From: Sediminibacterium ginsengisoli
GTDB taxonomy: Bacteria > Bacteroidota > Bacteroidia > Chitinophagales > Chitinophagaceae
NCBI GenBank assembly: GCA_945860335.1
Contig: CAMAQW010000039.1
Span: 1 to 11,757 of the forward strand
Length of the DNA stretch: 11,757 nt
Reading direction: 5' to 3'
This document shows positions 8,624 through 11,757 of the stretch, one piece after another. The notes below the pieces were generated by a model. It saw only the letters and a list, made by a program, of their open reading frames with translations, was not told the DNA's origin and ran no database searches. Made by a program: the position numbers and the translations under genes. Numbering within the stretch: the stretch's first letter is position 1; each line of letters opens with the position of its first letter.

Positions 8624-8681
8624 TAATGCGAAATTGTTATTTATCGTCTTTTTATTCCTTTCTATTAACTTCGTGACCTTA

Positions 8682-10607
8682 ATGATTTCCCCAAATACCA
8701 TACAACAAATTACTAGCCGCATCGATATCATTGATATTGTTGGAGAGTTTGTAAAACTAAAAAAGAGAGGCACCAACTATTTGGGTAACTGTCCTTTTCA
8801 CAACGAAAAATCTCCCTCTTTTACAGTCTCTCCTGTAAAAGAAATTTACAAATGTTTTGGTTGCGGTAAAAGCGGCAACTCCATTACATTTTTAATGGAG
8901 CATGAAAAATATAGTTATGTAGAAGCATTAAGATGGTTAGCAGCAAGATATAATATTGAAATTGAGGAAACAGAAACTTCTCCCGAGCAAAAAATATTAG
9001 TTCAAACTTCCGACAGTTTATACGCCATCAATCATTTTGCACAAAAGTTTTTTAGTACACAATTACTAGAAACTGATGAAGGGAAAAATATTGCACTCTC
9101 CTATCTACAAGAAAGGGGATTTAGAAAAGAGATCATCGAAAAATTTCAGATTGGTTACAATCCTGATAGTAGAACCGCTTTAACAGAAGCGCTCATCGCC
9201 AATCAATTTAATCCTACACTACTTCCAAAAACAGGTCTTGTATCCAACAGAAACGGAGATGAATTAGTAGATAACTATAGAGGCAGAATTATTTTTCCAA
9301 TTCATGGAAATACGGGTAAAGTCATTGGCTTTGGCGCGCGTGTAATTGGCAAATCAGATAGAGGCCCCAAATACATCAATACCCCAGAAAACGAAGTTTA
9401 CAGCAAAAGTAAAATTTTATATGGCTCCTACTTTGCACGTATGGCCATCGACAAAGCAGATGAGTGCTTACTAGTAGAAGGCTACACCGACGTGGTTAGC
9501 CTACACCAAGCCGGTATTGAAAATGTGGTAGCTAGTGGCGGTACTTCACTAACCACCGAGCAATTAAGGCTCATAAAAAAGTATACACAAAACCTGACCA
9601 TTATTTATGATGGTGATAGTGCTGGTGTTAAAGCGGCGCTTCGTGGGCTGGATATGGCACTCGAAGAAGGACTTAACGTAAGACTTGTATTAATCCCAGA
9701 TAATGAGGATCCGGATAGTTATGTCAATAAAGTGGGCACCACTGCCTTCAATGAGTTTGTAGCCACCGCTAAAAAAGACTTTATCATTTTTCAGCTAGAA
9801 GTGATGCTGCAAGAAGCGGGCTCTGATGTAAGTAAGAAAAGTAGCGTTGTAAATCAAGTAGCAGAAACACTCAGCAAAATTAACAAGGCCGAAGATTTTA
9901 CCAAGCAACAAGATTATATTAGAAAGTGCGCGAGCCTTTTACGCATTGATGAAGCAGGTCTAACAAACCTCGTTAATAAATTTAAAAGAGATATTCTTGT
10001 TAAGCAAGAAAAGAAAATGCCTTTTGATGAGGCGCAGCAAATTTTAGAAGGCAGTATTGAAACTGGTTTTGATGAAGGCGCTGCACTGATTAACCAGGAT
10101 GATATTTATGAGAAGAATTTAATTCGGGTATTACTTGATTATGGTCTTTTAAAATTTGATGACCATAAAACAATGGCCGATTTTATTTTTGAAGCATTAG
10201 AGCAGTTTGATTTTGACAATGAGCAGTATTTACAACTCTATCAAATTTACAAAAGCTGGTATGACAAAGGATTAGAGCCTACATCCAAAACACTACTCTA
10301 CCACGATGATGAAAATATTAGAAACCTTATAGTAAACTTAACTGTTTCACCACATGAGTTAAGTTTAAAATGGGATACTATTTTAGAAGGCATGAATATT
10401 GTAAATAGAGACACGTCCATGGAAGACGTTACCATGAGTGTTAACTATTTTAAACTTCGAAAAATAAAAAAGATGTTTGACCAAAACCAAGTTGATATGG
10501 AGCATGCAGGTTTTGAAGAACAAATGAGGCTTATAGAATTACACAAACACCTCAAAGACATTGAAAGAGAAATTACCAAACAAATTGGTACGGTTATTAT
10601 AAAATAA
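8682..10607 (+). CDS. dnaG: DNA primase DnaG
   Basis: 641 residues from the ATG at 8682. DnaG makes the RNA primers for Okazaki fragments and works with the replicative helicase DnaB at the fork. The N-terminal CHC2 zinc finger shows Cys37, His40, Cys58 and Cys61 (CPFH...CFGC). The catalytic core follows, with RGRIIFPI (about 200-207). Its TOPRIM domain carries the metal-binding acidic motifs EGYTD (266-270) and DGDSAG (310-315), then DPDSYV (343-348). The last roughly 200 residues are the helical helicase-interaction region, poorly conserved as usual. The frame stays open upstream to a TTG at 8595, adding 29 residues rich in Phe, Ile and Leu (SINFVTL just before the Met). I reject that start because family members begin as MIS-x-x-TI and because a promoter overlaps it. 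No Shine-Dalgarno is seen, normal in this phylum. The TAA stop lies inside the downstream terminator stem. Confidence 0.97.
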   Translation: MISPNTIQQITSRIDIIDIVGEFVKLKKRGTNYLGNCPFHNEKSPSFTVSPVKEIYKCFGCGKSGNSITFLMEHEKYSYVEALRWLAARYNIEIEETETSPEQKILVQTSDSLYAINHFAQKFFSTQLLETDEGKNIALSYLQERGFRKEIIEKFQIGYNPDSRTALTEALIANQFNPTLLPKTGLVSNRNGDELVDNYRGRIIFPIHGNTGKVIGFGARVIGKSDRGPKYINTPENEVYSKSKILYGSYFARMAIDKADECLLVEGYTDVVSLHQAGIENVVASGGTSLTTEQLRLIKKYTQNLTIIYDGDSAGVKAALRGLDMALEEGLNVRLVLIPDNEDPDSYVNKVGTTAFNEFVATAKKDFIIFQLEVMLQEAGSDVSKKSSVVNQVAETLSKINKAEDFTKQQDYIRKCASLLRIDEAGLTNLVNKFKRDILVKQEKKMPFDEAQQILEGSIETGFDEGAALINQDDIYEKNLIRVLLDYGLLKFDDHKTMADFIFEALEQFDFDNEQYLQLYQIYKSWYDKGLEPTSKTLLYHDDENIRNLIVNLTVSPHELSLKWDTILEGMNIVNRDTSMEDVTMSVNYFKLRKIKKMFDQNQVDMEHAGFEEQMRLIELHKHLKDIEREITKQIGTVIIK

Positions 10608-10640
10608 AAAGGGCCCATGTAAATGAGGCCCTTTTTATTT
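10602..10640. terminator. Bidirectional terminator between dnaG and the convergent small gene
   Basis: A perfect 14-bp stem pairs 10602-10615 with 10627-10640 around an 11-base loop. The core is GGGCC/GGCCC flanked by A-tract and T-tract arms (AAAAA/TTTTT), so it can stop RNA polymerase arriving from either side. The dnaG stop codon (10605-10607) is within the left arm, and the stop of the minus-strand small gene is 3 bases beyond the right arm. Confidence 0.88.
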
Positions 10641-10642
10641 AT

Positions 10643-10846
10643 TTAGAAGTTTCTATTAGATCCAGCCCTTGTAGGCTTTACATTTTTTCTGATAGCCCAC
10701 AAATCTGTGATTCCAAAAGACTTACGTGTTTGTGCATTGTTTACACCAATTACGGCCTCTGCCACTGTTTCTTTTACTTCTGTTGTTAACTTTTTTAGGT
10801 TGTCTGTATCGATTTGTACGATAGCAGGCATAGCATTACTGTTCAT
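10643..10846 (-). CDS. Small protein of unknown function (67 aa)
   Basis: I do not recognise a named family. The product has no signal peptide and no membrane segment, so it is probably cytoplasmic. Residues about 12-33 (IDTDNLKKLTTEVKETVAEA) form a likely amphipathic helix. The C-terminus has a distinct block FGITDLWAIRKN and then a basic tail with several Arg and Lys; small Bacteroidota proteins with a DLW-x-I-R-like end are familiar to me, but that is an impression, not a database result. Support for a real gene comes from context: the stop is followed at once by a shared terminator, and a promoter with a possible structured leader lies upstream. A Met at codon 6 is an alternative start. 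The ATG at 10846 is preceded by an AT-rich stretch with no Shine-Dalgarno. Confidence 0.6.
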   Translation of the reverse strand: MNSNAMPAIVQIDTDNLKKLTTEVKETVAEAVIGVNNAQTRKSFGITDLWAIRKNVKPTRAGSNRNF

Positions 10847-10876
10847 TATATATGTATTTAAAATTTTGAATCGTTA

Positions 10877-10988
10877 AATTGAACAAGAAAATTCAAATGG
10901 CTGGCACGGGGCCCGTAATCGTAATGTAAACCTTAAAAAATCAAGTGCTGCAAGAGCAGATAGGTGTTATTAGGGTTGTTGTTCAATT
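10877..10988 (-). ncRNA. Possible structured leader or small RNA
   Basis: A perfect 10-bp inverted repeat (AATTGAACAA at 10877-10886, TTGTTCAATT at 10979-10988) bounds 92 bases. Inside, nested pairings found by eye: 10912-10919 with 10969-10975 (7 bp, one bulge), 10928-10932 with 10963-10968 (5 bp, one bulge) and a tetraloop stem 10948-10951 with 10956-10959. Together they would make one long, interrupted hairpin. The predicted start of the minus-strand promoter at 10995-11027 falls at about 10989, the edge of the outer stem. It could be a 5' leader of the 67-aa gene, whose ATG is about 30 bases past the structure, or a separate RNA. No T-tract follows the 3' arm on this strand, which favours a leader. 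I could not match it to a known riboswitch. Confidence 0.3.
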
Positions 10989-10994
10989 CTGGTG

Positions 10995-11027
10995 CAAAAG
11001 TACGATTTTATATTGGTATCCTAACAA
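10995..11027 (-). promoter_or_regulatory. Candidate promoter for the leader and 67-aa gene
   Basis: On the minus strand TACTTTTG (11002-10995) is a perfect match to the Bacteroidota -7 element TAnnTTTG, followed by CACC. A TTG (11027-11025) stands 22 bases upstream, inside the accepted 17-23 range. Transcription would start near 10989 and give a leader of roughly 140 bases before the ATG at 10846. Confidence 0.45.
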
Positions 11028-11067
11028 CTATTAGCAAAATGATTGTTAAAGTCAAATACATAAATTG

Positions 11068-11075
11068 TATTTTTA
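11068..11075 (+). promoter_or_regulatory. Weak -7 element before the small lipoprotein gene
   Basis: TATTTTTA is a near match to TAnnTTTG, with a TTG at 11043-11045 about 22 bases upstream. It lies only 4 bases from the ATG at 11080, so use of this element would give an almost leaderless message. Such matches are common in AT-rich DNA. Confidence 0.25.
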
Positions 11076-11079
11076 GTGC

Positions 11080-11466
11080 ATGAAAAGCATATACACAGGG
11101 CTATTAGTCCTACTTATTGGTTGTTCTACGCCTACCAAAAATTTCCCACCAGCAAGCTCTTCTATAGAGGCGGGTCGCAACTATGTAGAAGCTTGTTTAC
11201 AAGGTGATTTTGAAAAAGCAACAGCCTATGCTGCTCCTAGCCAAGCCATGAAGTTACATACTGCTAACACCGAAAAAAACTACAGAGATCTAGATAAAGA
11301 AGGCAGGTCTAGTTTTAGACAAGCGTCTATCATTATTGAAGGAATAACGGATCAGGATAGCTTGCATACCCAAATGAATTATCAATATTCGTTAGACAAA
11401 AAGTCTCGCCAACTTGAAATAGAAAAAATAAACGGCAAATGGCTTGTGGTAGCCGTAAAGGAATAA
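11080..11466 (+). CDS. Small lipoprotein, DUF4878/NTF2-like
   Basis: 128 residues. A short lipoprotein signal peptide, MKSIYTGLLVLLIGC, puts the lipidated Cys at residue 15 (lipobox LIGC), followed by a Ser/Thr/Pro-rich linker. The rest has the pattern of small NTF2-like/DUF4878 domains: a helix with AGRNYVEACLQGDFEKATAY near 31-50, a second helix around the YRDLDKEGRSSFRQ stretch, then beta strands SIIIEGI, HTQMNYQYSL and QLEIEKINGKWLVVAV. The NGKWLV ending is typical of that fold. Such domains often bind ligands or partners but have no catalytic set that I can see here, so no reaction is assigned. The crcB start follows its stop by 10 bases, so the two are probably co-transcribed; why they would be linked is unclear. 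Confidence 0.75.
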   Translation: MKSIYTGLLVLLIGCSTPTKNFPPASSSIEAGRNYVEACLQGDFEKATAYAAPSQAMKLHTANTEKNYRDLDKEGRSSFRQASIIIEGITDQDSLHTQMNYQYSLDKKSRQLEIEKINGKWLVVAVKE

Positions 11467-11476
11467 ATCATTTAAT

Positions 11477-11757
11477 ATGGAATTAAAAAACATGATTTGG
11501 GTTGGTCTGGGTGGTATGTTGGGCGCTGTGTCTAGGTATCTTTTTGGACTATTTATTAAATCGGAAACTTTTCCATATGCCACTGGTGTGGTTAATATTT
11601 TTGGCGCACTAGTTATGGGTTTTATAATGGGACTTGCTATTAAGGGTCAAATAAGCCCCTCTCTTCGCTTATTTGTAGCCACGGGTATTTGTGGTGGCTT
11701 TACCACATTTTCGGCGTTTGCCTGGGAAAACCTAGAACTTTTGCAGCAGCAACGTTA
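11477..11757 (+). CDS. crcB: Fluoride channel CrcB/FluC (N-terminal 93 codons, cut by right edge)
   Basis: The visible part shows the CrcB/FluC signatures in order: GLGGMLGAVSRY (10-21, with the conserved Arg20), GVVNIFGALVMG (37-48, with the pore-lining Asn40), and the central GICGGFTTFSAF (70-81), containing the Thr residues near the structural sodium site and the Phe residues of the fluoride path (Phe78 and Phe81 by position). Three of the family's four membrane helices are at least partly present; the remainder, about 30 residues, is beyond the window. Members form dual-topology dimers in the inner membrane that expel fluoride. The start ATG at 11477 fits the family N-terminus. No fluoride riboswitch was recognised upstream of this gene or of the lipoprotein gene before it. 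Confidence 0.95.
   Translation, partial: MELKNMIWVGLGGMLGAVSRYLFGLFIKSETFPYATGVVNIFGALVMGFIMGLAIKGQISPSLRLFVATGICGGFTTFSAFAWENLELLQQQR

Larger units (their letters stand above)
8389..8681. other. Divergent intergenic region between susC and dnaG
   Basis: 293 non-coding bases hold the control signals of two opposite genes. On the plus strand I see a DnaA box (8522-8530) and a plausible dnaG promoter (8595-8623). Around them are loose repeats of TTCGGG (near 8535, 8556) and of GGGTTAT (8519 and 8559 regions). An 8-bp palindrome ATACGTAT lies at 8442-8449 on the susC side, which can arise by chance. No small ORF or RNA gene is apparent. Confidence 0.6.

Noticed and set aside
8595..8681. In-frame extension of dnaG starting with TTG
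   Set aside because: The translated stretch is low-complexity hydrophobic sequence from AT-rich DNA, the TTG sits in a promoter, and DnaG proteins start at the MIS position.
10847..11079. Fluoride riboswitch for crcB, or a tRNA, in this gap
   Set aside because: I see neither the GGCGAT...TCGCC-like core of the crcB motif nor a cloverleaf with a T-arm and anticodon; the pairings visible are of another kind.
11392..11583. Minus-strand 63-codon frame across the lipoprotein/crcB junction
   Set aside because: It overlaps two well-supported plus-strand genes and shows no family features.

Overview
The window looks like chromosome of a Bacteroidota bacterium, most likely Chitinophagaceae-like (the family is inference). 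The case rests on a SusC/SusD outer-membrane pair, lipoproteins with Bacteroidota-style lipoboxes, AT-rich DNA with no Shine-Dalgarno sequences, several matches to the Bacteroidota promoter element TAnnTTTG, and a barrel-less MG2/Plug protein of a type common in this phylum. There are no mobile elements, CRISPR arrays, rRNAs or tRNAs that I can see.

Layout. At the left edge, 28 bases-worth of codons close an unidentified plus-strand gene with an acidic C-terminus. It converges, with an 8-base gap, on a minus-strand gene (94-2517) for a secreted 807-residue MG2/Plug protein. Next comes a minus-strand transcription unit read from right to left: susC (5116-8388), susD (3430-5103) and a DUF4397 lipoprotein (2612-3406), with gaps of 12 and 23 bases, closed by a 14-bp terminator hairpin at 2561-2593. 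This is a compact TonB-dependent uptake locus with a third, probably surface-exposed lipoprotein. It has no degradative enzyme and no sigma/anti-sigma pair inside the window, so its substrate cannot be read from context.

A 293-base divergent intergenic region separates susC from the primase gene dnaG (8682-10607, plus). It carries one perfect DnaA-box consensus and a plausible dnaG promoter; that promoter makes a longer, upstream dnaG start unlikely. dnaG ends inside a bidirectional terminator shared with a convergent 67-codon gene of unknown function (10643-10846, minus).

Upstream of that small gene lies a 233-base region with a minus-strand TAnnTTTG promoter. Its predicted start site coincides with one arm of a 10-bp perfect inverted repeat, and nested pairings lie inside the arms. 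This suggests a structured leader or small RNA of about 112 nt, the least ordinary signal in the window. The right end holds a plus-strand pair: a small DUF4878/NTF2-like lipoprotein (11080-11466), and 10 bases on the start of a CrcB/FluC fluoride channel cut off by the window edge.

Overall this is mostly ordinary core and nutrient-uptake DNA. I found no clear new multi-gene system. The candidates worth checking are the structured leader with its small protein, the barrel-less Plug protein, the DUF4397 partner of SusCD, and the DnaA box before dnaG.
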